In this document: positions 8,229-15,708 of the stretch, in pieces
Numbering within the stretch: the stretch's first letter is position 1
Layout: each line of letters starts with the position of its first letter
NCBI GenBank assembly: GCA_964645835.1
Contig: CAZYDG010000076.1
Coordinates: 1 to 20,181, forward strand
Direction: 5' to 3'
Length of the DNA stretch: 20,181 bases
Origin: CAZBME01 sp964645835
GTDB lineage: Bacteria > Desulfobacterota > Syntrophia > Syntrophales > UBA8958
The notes under the pieces: generated by a model
Databases searched by the model: none
What the model was told of the DNA's origin: nothing
Seen by the model: only the letters and a program-made list of their open reading frames with translations
Program-made: the position numbers and the translations under genes

Positions 8229-9560
8229 GTGAGCGAAACAAGTTTGGCCGTGCATATTGAAGATGTAAGCCCTGTAAAAAAGAAAATGTCGTTTGAAGTT
8301 CCGTGGGAAGATACGAAGCTGGAGCTTGATGGTGTTTTTCGTAAAATTGCCAAGACAGCCAAGATCAAGGGATTCAGGCAAGGCAAGGTTCCAAGGCCGG
8401 TTTTGGAGAGTTTATATAAGGAATATGCTGAGGAAGAAACAATACAGAATCTCGTGAACCGCTATTATTGGGATGCCGTTACCGAGCATAAACTCAATCC
8501 GCTATCTCAGCCCCAGATCGATCAGGAAGGCATCAAGGCAGACAGCCCCTTTTCTTTTTCCGCGACCATTGATGTGGAACCGGTCATCGAACCGAAAGAT
8601 TATCTGGGGCTAACGCTGGAAAAACAGGAACTGGAGGTTGAAGACGCTGAAGTTGAACAGCGGCTCCGTCAACTCCAGGAGATGTACAGCACAATGGAGG
8701 AAGTAACGGATAATCGTCCTTTGGATCGTGGCGATTTTGCCGTCATCGATTTCCAGGGGTTTGTAGACGGCACGGCGCCGAAGGAAATGCAGGCTGATAA
8801 TTATCTGCTGGAAATAGGATCGGGTTCATTCATTCCCGGCTTTGAAGATCAGATAGTGGGAATGATGGTCGGTGAAAACAAAGAGATTACCGTGACCTTT
8901 CCCGCCGAGTATCAGCAGAAGAATCTTGCGGGAAAAGAAAGTGTCTTCAAGATAGCCCTCAAAGCCATCAAGGAAAAGAAGCTGGCAGAACTTAACGAAG
9001 AATTCGTGAAGAATTTTGAGCAGTATGAGAAATTCGATGACTTAAAGGCCGATATCGTCAAATCTGTCGAAGAGGAAAAGAAGGCGAAGATCGAGGCCGA
9101 CTTCCAGACAGCTATTATCGCAAAACTATTGGAGAGCAACCCCTTTGAAGTGCCTGATTCATTGGTAGAGCGACAAATTTATTATATGATGGCAGATACG
9201 CATCGTAGGATGTCAATGCAGGGTCTTGACCCCAAGACTACAGCAGGCCTCATTCCCAAAATGCGTGAACTGTATAAGGACGAGGCCGTCAAAATCGTAA
9301 AAACTTTTCTATTGCTGAAAAGTATTGCGGCCAAGGAAGCCATCTCCGTTACACCAGAGGAGATTGCCGACTATGTGAAGAAAATAGCCCAACAGCGGGC
9401 ACAGGAGTATGAGGTTACCCGTGAATCCTTAGAAAAGGACGGCGTTATCGAACAGATCGACGTCGATCTGACAAATAAGAAGGTCTTCGATTATATCGAA
9501 AGCAAAGCGGTTGTTTCCCTTGTAAAAGCCAAGAAGACGGAAGGCGAGGAGGCATCGTAA
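8229..9560 (+). CDS. tig: Trigger factor (ribosome-associated chaperone, peptidyl-prolyl isomerase)
   Basis: The 443-residue protein binds the ribosome exit tunnel near L23 and shields nascent chains. The N-terminal ribosome-binding domain contains the signature GFRQGKVP at residues 48-55. The FKBP-type isomerase domain spans about 160-245 (DRGDFAVIDFQGFVDGT ... FIPGFEDQIVGM). The C-terminal arm region, about 250-430, is helical and charged. The start is GTG at 8229, with AAAGGAG (8213-8219) nine bases upstream. The nearby ATG at 8224 cannot be the start because it reads ATG GAG TGA, and its stop overlaps the GTG. The stop overlaps the clpP ATG (TAATG), so coupling is likely. Length is normal for the family. 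Confidence 0.95.
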   Translation: MSETSLAVHIEDVSPVKKKMSFEVPWEDTKLELDGVFRKIAKTAKIKGFRQGKVPRPVLESLYKEYAEEETIQNLVNRYYWDAVTEHKLNPLSQPQIDQEGIKADSPFSFSATIDVEPVIEPKDYLGLTLEKQELEVEDAEVEQRLRQLQEMYSTMEEVTDNRPLDRGDFAVIDFQGFVDGTAPKEMQADNYLLEIGSGSFIPGFEDQIVGMMVGENKEITVTFPAEYQQKNLAGKESVFKIALKAIKEKKLAELNEEFVKNFEQYEKFDDLKADIVKSVEEEKKAKIEADFQTAIIAKLLESNPFEVPDSLVERQIYYMMADTHRRMSMQGLDPKTTAGLIPKMRELYKDEAVKIVKTFLLLKSIAAKEAISVTPEEIADYVKKIAQQRAQEYEVTRESLEKDGVIEQIDVDLTNKKVFDYIESKAVVSLVKAKKTEGEEAS

Positions 9561-10144
9561 TGGCATTGATTCCCATGGTGGTTGAACAGGATGGCAGGGG
9601 GGAGCGGGCCTTTGATATCTATTCAAGGTTATTGAAGGACAGGATCATCTTCCTGGGGACGGCGATTGATGATAATGTTGCCAACCTCATTATTGCCCAA
9701 ATGCTTTATCTTGAATCGGAAGATCCCGATAAGGATATCTTTTTTTATTTGAACAGTCCCGGCGGCCATGTTACGTCCGGAATGGCCATATATGACACAA
9801 TGAATTACATTAAGTGTCCTGTCTGTACATTCTGTATGGGGCAGGCGGCCAGTATGGGCGCCCTTTTACTTGCGGCGGGTGAGAAAGGAAAGCGCTATGC
9901 GCTTCCCCATTCCAGGATTTTGATCCATCAGCCCCTTGGAGGGTTTCAGGGACAGGCGACGGATATCGATATTCAAGCCCGTGAGATTCTCAGGATGAAA
10001 GACGAATTGAATTTGATTCTTGCCGATTTGACGGGACAGTCGCTGGAAAAGGTCCAGGCCGATACGGACAGGGATTATTTCATGAGCTCTGAACAGGCGA
10101 AGCAATATGGAATCCTGGATGATATAATTTTCAAAAGATCATAA
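9560..10144 (+). CDS. clpP: ATP-dependent Clp protease proteolytic subunit
   Basis: ClpP forms the two-ring, 14-subunit serine protease chamber that ClpX feeds with unfolded substrates in the cytoplasm. The catalytic triad is complete: S98 in GQAASMGA, H123 in ILIHQP and D172 in TDRDYFMS. The 194-residue length and the start MALIPMVVEQDGRGERAFDIYSRLL are typical of the family, which often carries a short self-cleaved propeptide. The ATG shares its A with the tig TAA stop, and GAGGAGG-like sequence in the end of tig serves as ribosome-binding site. The clpX gene follows after 27 bases. Confidence 0.97.
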   Translation: MALIPMVVEQDGRGERAFDIYSRLLKDRIIFLGTAIDDNVANLIIAQMLYLESEDPDKDIFFYLNSPGGHVTSGMAIYDTMNYIKCPVCTFCMGQAASMGALLLAAGEKGKRYALPHSRILIHQPLGGFQGQATDIDIQAREILRMKDELNLILADLTGQSLEKVQADTDRDYFMSSEQAKQYGILDDIIFKRS

Positions 10145-10171
10145 TAACGATTAAACGAGGCGTGGATTTAA

Positions 10172-11431
10172 ATGGCAAAAAGAAGAGATAATCAGGACGG
10201 ACAAGGGGTGTTGTATTGTTCCTTCTGCGGTAAAAACCAAAATGAGGTCAAGAAGCTGGTCGCAGGCCCTACGGCTTATATCTGCGACGAATGTATTGAG
10301 CTTTGCCGCTGCATTGTTGAGGAAGACGGCGATTTATCAAAGAGGGAAGAGTCCAAGAAAGGAGTTCCCGAGCCGAAAGAGATCAAACACTTTCTCGATT
10401 CCTATGTCATCGGCCAGGAAAGAACCAAGAAAGTGCTGGCTGTTGCCGTTTACAACCACTACAAGAGACTGTTTGCCCCTGTTGATATGGGCGGGGTGGA
10501 AATCCAGAAAAGTAACGTCCTGTTGATCGGCCCGACGGGTTCGGGTAAAACCCTTTTGGCAAAGACATTGGCGAAGATTTTGAACGTTCCCTTTACCATT
10601 GCCGATGCCACGACCCTGACCGAGGCCGGTTATGTGGGAGAGGATGTGGAAAACATTATCCTGTCTCTCCTTCAGAATGCCGATTACGATGTGGAAAGGG
10701 CCTCCAAAGGCATCGTCTACATCGATGAGATCGATAAGATTGCAAAGAAATCGGGCAATCCCTCCATCACTCGGGATGTATCCGGCGAAGGCGTCCAGCA
10801 GGCCCTTTTGAAGATTATAGAAGGAACTATGGCCAACATTCCTCCTAAAGGCGGCCGCAAACATCCCCAGCAGGAGTTTATTCAGGTCGATACGACCAAT
10901 ATCCTGTTCATATGTGGCGGGGCGTTCAATTCCCTGGAAGATATCATCTCCAAGCGGGAAGGTTTCAGCTCCCTCGGGTTCGGCGCTGAAGTCAAAAGCA
11001 AGCGCAACAAGAAGGTCGGCGAGCTTCTCGTCCAGGTTCAGCCCGAAGATCTCTTGAAATTCGGCTTGATACCGGAATTTATTGGCCGTCTTCCCGTTGT
11101 GGCCACTCTTAATGAACTGGATGAACACGATATGATGAAAATCCTGGTAGAACCCAAGGACGCCATCATCAAACAGTATAAGAAACTCTTTGAATTGGAG
11201 AACGTTAAGCTGAAGTTTACGGACGGCGCCTTAAGGGCCGTGGCGAAGCTGGCTATCGATCGTAAAACGGGGGCGAGAGGGTTGCGGTCCATATTGGAAA
11301 ATACCATGCTCGATATCATGTACGATCTTCCCTCACGCCGCGATATGCGTGAATGCGTTATCAGTGAGGAGGTCGTCTTGAACAGGGAAGCGCCGATCCT
11401 CATTTTCGAGCCGACATCAGAAACGGCATAA
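10172..11431 (+). CDS. clpX: ATP-dependent Clp protease ATP-binding subunit ClpX
   Basis: ClpX is the hexameric AAA+ unfoldase of ClpXP. The N-terminal zinc-binding domain has C16, C19, C38 and C41. The ATPase module carries Walker A GPTGSGKT (120-127) and Walker B VYIDEID with D185-E186. Pore and substrate loops are recognisable as GYVGEDVE and GGRKHP. The ClpP-docking loop reads SLGFGAEVK, with LGF where E. coli has IGF; this conservative variant is also known in the family and should still bind ClpP. At 419 residues the length is standard. A GAGG site lies before the ATG, and spacing to clpP (27 bases) and lon (24 bases) indicates one operon. Confidence 0.97.
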   Translation: MAKRRDNQDGQGVLYCSFCGKNQNEVKKLVAGPTAYICDECIELCRCIVEEDGDLSKREESKKGVPEPKEIKHFLDSYVIGQERTKKVLAVAVYNHYKRLFAPVDMGGVEIQKSNVLLIGPTGSGKTLLAKTLAKILNVPFTIADATTLTEAGYVGEDVENIILSLLQNADYDVERASKGIVYIDEIDKIAKKSGNPSITRDVSGEGVQQALLKIIEGTMANIPPKGGRKHPQQEFIQVDTTNILFICGGAFNSLEDIISKREGFSSLGFGAEVKSKRNKKVGELLVQVQPEDLLKFGLIPEFIGRLPVVATLNELDEHDMMKILVEPKDAIIKQYKKLFELENVKLKFTDGALRAVAKLAIDRKTGARGLRSILENTMLDIMYDLPSRRDMRECVISEEVVLNREAPILIFEPTSETA

Positions 11432-11455
11432 ACATTAGGATATATTGAAAGAATT

Positions 11456-13873
11456 ATGAATAATCAAATGAACGATAGTGAACATGATAAAACCGTCATG
11501 ATGCCGCTTTTGCCACTCCGTGACGTTGTCGTGTTTCCCCATATGATTGTACCTCTCTTCGTAGGGCGGGAAAAATCGATAGCCGCTCTGGAATCGGCGA
11601 TGAAGTATGAGAAGGGGATCTTTATGGTGGCCCAGAAAACGGCACAGAAAGATGACCCTACCGAGAACGATATCTATGCCGTGGGTACGATTGGGATCAT
11701 CATACAACTTCTGCGCCTCCCTGACGGGACCGTGAAGGTTCTCGTGGAAGGCAAGCAACGGGGCGTCATCAGGCAGTATGTCTCGACGGATGATTTCTTC
11801 TCCGTGACGGTTGAAGAAATCGACGAAGCGGATAGCGATGACGATCCCGTCAAGACCCAGGCCTTGGGTCGAAGCATTCGCGAGTCCTTTGAACAATATG
11901 TCAAGCTCAGCAAGAAAATCCATGTGGAGATCATCGGTACTATTTCCTCAATTGAGGATCCCTCAAAACTGGCTGATGTCATTGTTTCCCATTTGGGGAT
12001 TAAGCTCGAAGACAAGCAGAAGATCCTTGAAATGTTTCGGGTCAGCGAGAGGCTTGAGGCGATATATGAGCTGATGCTGGGCGAGATCGAGATTCTGCAG
12101 GTTGAGGAGAAGATCAAGAAACGGGTCAAGAAGCAGATGGAAAAGACCCAGAAGGATTATTATCTCAATGAGCAGATGAGAGCCATCCAGAAGGAAATGG
12201 GTGAAAAGGACGACCTCAAGAGCGAGGTGGCTGACCTGGAACGGCGTTTGAAGCAGAAAAAGCTGTCCGAAGAGGCTCATAAGAAGGTGAAAGCCGAGCT
12301 CAAGAAGATGCAGATGATGGCGCCCATGTCTGCAGAGGCGACGGTTGTTCGTAATTATATAGATTGGCTTCTCGATCTGCCTTGGGGAGAAAAGACGGAA
12401 AACAAGTATACCCTTAAGGATTCGGAATCGATCCTGGAAGAAGACCATTTCGGCCTCAAACAGGTAAAGGAAAGAATCCTGGAATATCTGGCGGTCCAGA
12501 GTCTCGTGAAGAAGAATAAAGGTTCCATCCTTTGTCTCGTCGGGCCTCCCGGCGTCGGCAAGACATCTGTTGCCAAATCCGTCGCCAGGGCCACGAACCG
12601 GAAGTTTGTGCGCTTCTCGCTGGGCGGTGTCCGTGACGAGGCTGAAATCCGGGGCCACCGCAGAACGTATATCGGGGCATTACCGGGTAAGATCATTCAG
12701 TTGATGAAAAAAGCGGGGTCCAATAACCCGGTTTTCTGTCTTGACGAAGTAGACAAATTGAGTTCAGACTTCCGTGGCGATCCCTCATCAGCCCTTCTGG
12801 AGGTTCTTGATCCGGAACAGAACAATGCCTTCAACGACAATTATCTGGAGGTCGATTACGATCTATCGGACGTCATGTTTATAACGACGGCCAATGTATT
12901 GCAGTCGATCCCAGGACCGTTGCAGGATCGTATGGAGGTTATCAGAATTGCCGGATATACGGAGCCGGAGAAGTTGAGCATTGCCAAGAAATTTCTCGTT
13001 TCCAAACAGATGGAGGCCAATGGCCTGACATCTGAGAACATCACATTTTCCGATGGGGCGATCCTTACCATTATCCGGCAATATACACGTGAGGCCGGTG
13101 TTCGTAACCTCGAGCGGGAAATCGCCTCTATCTGCCGGAAGGTAGCCCGTAATATTGTTGCCGACGGTATCAAAGAGCAGATAAAGATTTCTTCGAAGGC
13201 GGTAAACAAATTTTTAGGTGTGGCTAAATTCCGCCATGGCGAGACGGAAGGCAAGGACAAGGTCGGTTTAACGACCGGCCTGGCATGGACCGAAGTGGGC
13301 GGCGAGCTTTTGGTCATCGAGGCGTCCGTCATGAAGGGGACGGGTAAGATGGTCATGACAGGTAAGCTTGGTGATGTCATGCAGGAGTCAGTTCAAGCGG
13401 CCTTGACTTATGTTCGCGCCCGGGCCGAGGCCTTTGGTCTGCCGGAGAATTTTTATAAAGAGACCGATCTCCATGTCCATGTCCCGGAAGGCGCCATTCC
13501 CAAAGACGGTCCTTCGGCGGGTATTGCCATGGCGACATCCATCGCTTCGGCCTTGACAAAACGCAAAGTCAGGGGTGACGTTGCCATGACGGGAGAAATA
13601 ACTCTCCGGGGCAGGGTCTTACCTATTGGCGGATTGAAGGAAAAACTTCTGGCGGCTCATCGAGCGAACATAAAAACCGTTATCATTCCAAAGGATAACG
13701 AAAAGGATCTGGCGGAAGTGCCGGCCAACGTTGTCAAAGCGCTTCATATCGTCTTTGTAGAAGATGTCGATGATGTGCTGAGAGTGGCCTTCGTTCCCGA
13801 ATCGGACGATAAGAATTTGGTAGAGAAAGGGACCGCGGGAGAGGCAACGATGCCAATTCCCGCCGGTGTATAA
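11456..13873 (+). CDS. lon: ATP-dependent protease La (Lon)
   Basis: Lon is a homo-oligomeric cytoplasmic protease with ATPase and peptidase on one chain, removing misfolded and regulatory proteins. The 805-residue protein has the N-terminal substrate-binding domain (about 15-210, MPLLPLRDVVVFPHMIVPLF), a coiled-coil stretch rich in K/E (about 215-285), the AAA+ module with Walker A GPPGVGKT (363-370) and the C-terminal protease domain. The catalytic dyad is S687 in PKDGPSAG and K730 in LKEKLLAA, 43 residues apart as in E. coli Lon. The C-terminal tail beyond about 785 is short and variable. It follows clpX by 24 bases, most likely in the same operon. No hairpin terminator is apparent after it. 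Confidence 0.96.
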   Translation: MNNQMNDSEHDKTVMMPLLPLRDVVVFPHMIVPLFVGREKSIAALESAMKYEKGIFMVAQKTAQKDDPTENDIYAVGTIGIIIQLLRLPDGTVKVLVEGKQRGVIRQYVSTDDFFSVTVEEIDEADSDDDPVKTQALGRSIRESFEQYVKLSKKIHVEIIGTISSIEDPSKLADVIVSHLGIKLEDKQKILEMFRVSERLEAIYELMLGEIEILQVEEKIKKRVKKQMEKTQKDYYLNEQMRAIQKEMGEKDDLKSEVADLERRLKQKKLSEEAHKKVKAELKKMQMMAPMSAEATVVRNYIDWLLDLPWGEKTENKYTLKDSESILEEDHFGLKQVKERILEYLAVQSLVKKNKGSILCLVGPPGVGKTSVAKSVARATNRKFVRFSLGGVRDEAEIRGHRRTYIGALPGKIIQLMKKAGSNNPVFCLDEVDKLSSDFRGDPSSALLEVLDPEQNNAFNDNYLEVDYDLSDVMFITTANVLQSIPGPLQDRMEVIRIAGYTEPEKLSIAKKFLVSKQMEANGLTSENITFSDGAILTIIRQYTREAGVRNLEREIASICRKVARNIVADGIKEQIKISSKAVNKFLGVAKFRHGETEGKDKVGLTTGLAWTEVGGELLVIEASVMKGTGKMVMTGKLGDVMQESVQAALTYVRARAEAFGLPENFYKETDLHVHVPEGAIPKDGPSAGIAMATSIASALTKRKVRGDVAMTGEITLRGRVLPIGGLKEKLLAAHRANIKTVIIPKDNEKDLAEVPANVVKALHIVFVEDVDDVLRVAFVPESDDKNLVEKGTAGEATMPIPAGV

Positions 13874-13897
13874 ATCATAAATTAATTGTTTTTGTCC

Positions 13898-13926
13898 TTG
13901 ACAAAGAAGGCCATCCTTGGTAGAGA
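13898..13926 (+). promoter_or_regulatory. Probable promoter for the tRNA-Val/tRNA-Asp unit
   Basis: A perfect TTGACA (13898-13903) with a 17-base spacer is followed by TAGAGA (13921-13926), a poor -10. The position, about 26 bases before tRNA-Val, is right for a tRNA promoter, and the likely start region is GC-rich. The weak -10 keeps confidence moderate. Confidence 0.45.
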
Positions 13927-13952
13927 CTGCGCTTCGTGATGGCTGACATAAC

Positions 13953-14028
13953 GGGCGGGTAGCTCAGCTGGGAGAGCGCCACGCTTACACCGTGGATGTC
14001 ACAGGTTCAAGTCCTGTTCCGCCTACCA
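13953..14028 (+). tRNA. tRNA-Val (anticodon UAC)
   Basis: A 76-base cloverleaf with encoded CCA (14026-14028). The acceptor stem pairs GGGCGGG with TCCGCCT (14018-14024), with G-U at both ends of the stem. The anticodon stem CCACG/CGTGG holds the loop CTTACAC, giving anticodon TAC at 13986-13988. The T-arm ACAGG-TTCAAGT-CCTGT is canonical. It lies 108 bases upstream of tRNA-Asp and may be co-transcribed with it. Confidence 0.97.
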
Positions 14029-14136
14029 GAACAATGTGTGGGATCTCGGCTGTCACTGTCTGATCGATTGCATCAGAGGCAGGTGGGATTCCTTTGTAAC
14101 AATCGGTAATATGGTTATAGGTTATTGGTATAAAAC

Positions 14137-14213
14137 GGGGTCGTAGTTAAGTTGGTTATAACGCCGGCCTGTCACGCCGGAGGGCGAGGGTTCAAGTCCC
14201 TTCGGCCCCGCCA
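14137..14213 (+). tRNA. tRNA-Asp (anticodon GUC), likely integration site
   Basis: A 77-base cloverleaf with encoded CCA (14211-14213). The acceptor GGGGTCG pairs with CGGCCCC (14203-14209) with one G-U. The anticodon stem CCGGC/GCCGG encloses CTGTCAC, giving GTC at 14171-14173. The gene is intact. An integrase gene lies on the opposite strand 110 bases downstream, the arrangement expected when an element integrates at a tRNA 3' end and restores it. A second copy of the tRNA 3' end is not present in this window, so the far attachment site, if any, lies beyond it. Confidence 0.97.
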
Positions 14214-14220
14214 TAAAATC

Positions 14221-14256
14221 AGGGGGTTAGCGATCATGCTGACCTCCTTATTTTTT
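14221..14256 (+). terminator. Rho-independent terminator after tRNA-Asp
   Basis: AGGGGGTTAGC (14221-14231) can pair with GCTGACCTCCT (14238-14248) across a six-base loop, with one mismatch and one G-U, and is followed by a TATTTTTT tract (14249-14256). It begins eight bases after the tRNA CCA and would end the tRNA transcript. If an element is integrated at the tRNA end, this terminator belongs to the element side. Confidence 0.65.
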
Positions 14257-14323
14257 AATGACGGCAGTTTTGACGGCTTTTTCTTTTTGGCACACTTTTT
14301 TCCAACTATTTTCTAGGTAAAAA

Positions 14324-15388
14324 TCATTCTGCCCCTTCCTCAATTTCATCTTGTTGCACTTCACTTCCATTTAACATTTCCAAGGTCGCTAAAAGGTCAC
14401 CATCGATGTTTTCGACATACCGCTCCGTAGTCGATAAATTCTGATGCCGCAAAACTCTCTGAATCTTCTTCATCGATATTTTTTTGGTATCGGCCAAGAA
14501 CGAGGCAACATACCGGCGAAGAGCATGATAAGTAAACTCCGGAACTTCGGCCCGTTTGCATAACTGGGCAAGAAAGTATCGATGCTCTGCATAAGGGACG
14601 CCAAGGCGCGATGGGAACACATAAGTATTGCACCCATCTTTATGCTTGCCCTTATAATGTTGGTTCTTGTTATTTCACCACCACCATAGGGAGTCATAAA
14701 GCGTATCGGTCATCGGCATCCAATCATAACGCATGCCGCCGCCCTTTGTCTTGCGTGTCCCGAGTCTGACCTGGCGCCTTTCAAAATTGACATCATCTGC
14801 CCATGTCCATCGCAGGATCTCCGAACGCCTGGCCCCTAACTGTAAAAAACAATCGAGAAAAACCATATCGACTCTTGTGGCCACAGCTATTACTTTCAAT
14901 ACATCAGTCGTGGGCGGCACATATTGTTTCTCAACCGTGTGGCTGCGCTTCTTGATCTTAATGACCGGGTCCGTCTGTAAATCGAGAATGTCTTGTCCGA
15001 ATCTCCACATTGCCAAAAGGTTCTTACGATCTTTGTTAAAAAGATTGTTTGTCGCCCTGTCCTTGATCAAATCGTAGACCATCTCTGTGGTAACATCGAC
15101 CACAGGGGTATGTATACCCCAAGCATTCAATATTCTTTTTACCAGGCTCTTTTTCTCGCTATAAACCTTCGGTGTCAGTGTTACCTCGACTTCATCAAGA
15201 TACTTTGTTGTGAAGGTCAACAAGTCCATGACGTTTTGCGGACTCGATAATTCCTTCATCCACGATTCGATGGTGTCTCTTTCCCACTTTGCCGCGTCTT
15301 TCTTGGTTGCGAATGTCTTTTCTTCCCGGCGTTTTGGATCTGACATCCGAGCGAGACCCTTGTATTTGTCTCCCCATTTGTATGGCAT
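14324..15388 (-). pseudogene. int: Tyrosine recombinase (phage/island integrase), interrupted by an in-frame TGA
   Basis: This would be a 354-residue site-specific recombinase that inserts and excises an element at the adjacent tRNA-Asp. The N-terminal part (MPYKWGDKYKG ... KTFATKKDAAKWE) resembles the arm-type DNA-binding domain, and about 50-130 the core-binding domain. Counting through the stop, catalytic residues are R187 (LGARRSEI), H288 and R291 (HALRR), H315 (LRHQNLS) and Y324 (TERYVENID). A TGA at 14677-14675 replaces codon 238, directly after three TGG codons. The frame stays open for 116 more codons and carries most of the catalytic site, so only a point change separates it from an intact gene. 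As written the product lacks HxxR and the Tyr nucleophile and should be inactive. The start ATG has AAGAAGGG upstream. Recoding or a sequencing error could also explain the stop. Confidence 0.85.
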
Positions 15389-15485
15389 TATTCAACCCTT
15401 CTTTTGTGAAAATCAAAGATCCTCCAATCCTTGATGCACCCACTTCCATGGAATGGCTATAGACCCATGACCGACTCTTGCCCAA
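15195..15485 (-). pseudogene. Truncated helix-turn-helix (excisionase-like) gene cut by the transposon
   Basis: The frame reads GKSRSWVYSHSMEVGASRIG and then GSLIFTKEGLNNAIQ. This looks like the second half of the small HTH/excisionase-type DNA-binding proteins that often precede integrases and control element excision. The N-terminal half is missing because the left end of the Tn3-family element lies three bases before this fragment; the apparent TTG start is probably an internal Leu codon. Beyond NNAIQ the frame runs on over the integrase start in another frame down to 15195; that tail is basic and may be genuine overlap or chance. Only about the first 38 residues support the call. Confidence 0.4.
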
Positions 15486-15488
15486 TAT

Positions 15489-15526
15489 GGGGTCAGCTCA
15501 CGAAACGGAAATTATCGTACGCTAAG
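15489..15526 (+). repeat. Left 38-bp terminal inverted repeat of the Tn3-family element
   Basis: It begins GGGGTCAGCTCACGAAACGG and ends ATCGTACGCTAAG. It matches the right repeat at 36 of 38 positions; the two differences are adjacent, at repeat positions 24-25 (TT here, AA on the right). The length and the GGGG start are standard for the family. It is the binding site for the transposase. Confidence 0.93.
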
Positions 15527-15569
15527 GCGGTGAATCACCAGCAACCACTCCCAGATTGGCAGCAGACGT

Positions 15570-15687
15570 GTCCGGTTGAAGTATACCTTAACTGGACGTA
15601 AGGGAGAAGACCAAAAAGCGTCAGAATAGAGACTATTAATTAATTTATTGACATATTCTGTCAAGGGTCATAGAGTTCTTCCTGACA
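15570..15687 (+). promoter_or_regulatory. res site with three resolvase-binding subsites
   Basis: Three imperfect dyads lie between the left repeat and tnpR. Subsite I (15570-15597, 28 bp) starts GTCCGGTT, is centred on GTATAC and ends AACTGGAC; it would be the crossover site. Subsite II (about 15619-15653) runs from CGTCAGAATA to TTTATTGACA. Subsite III (15659-15687) runs from TGTCA to TGACA. The gaps of about 21 and 5 bases resemble the known Tn3/gamma-delta res layout (28, 34 and 25-bp sites with 22- and 5-bp spacers). Resolvase acts here to resolve cointegrates. Confidence 0.65.
15648..15676 (+). promoter_or_regulatory. Probable tnpR-tnpA promoter overlapping res subsites II and III
   Basis: TTGACA (15648-15653), 17 bases, TAGAGT (15671-15676). 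The promoter lies inside the resolvase-binding subsites, so bound resolvase would repress its own transcription and that of tnpA, as is known for Tn3-type elements. Confidence 0.5.
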
Positions 15688-15708
15688 CATTTCGGTTAGG
15701 AGGACATT

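Noticed and set aside
10337..11128. Long minus-strand open frame (about 263 codons) opposite clpX
   Set aside because: It lies fully under the conserved ClpX ATPase domain, and its translation looks like a shadow with no domain features.
11963..12658. Leucine-rich minus-strand open frame opposite lon
   Set aside because: The Leu-rich composition is the complement of Lys/Glu codons in the Lon coiled coil, not a membrane protein.
14029..14136. Possible separate promoter for tRNA-Asp (TTGTAA ... TATAGG, and TATAAA at 14129)
   Set aside because: The first is weak with a 16-base spacer, and the TATAAA lies only two bases before the mature tRNA, too close to be a -10. Co-transcription with tRNA-Val is simpler.
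15648..15664. Perfect dyad TTGACATATTCTGTCAA as an independent operator
   Set aside because: It is formed by the right half of res subsite II and the left half of subsite III, so it is explained by resolvase binding, although it also overlaps the tnpR promoter.
15527..15708. Possible passenger gene between the left repeat and tnpR
   Set aside because: Only 182 bases are present, filled by res subsites and the promoter; no open frame of useful length exists.
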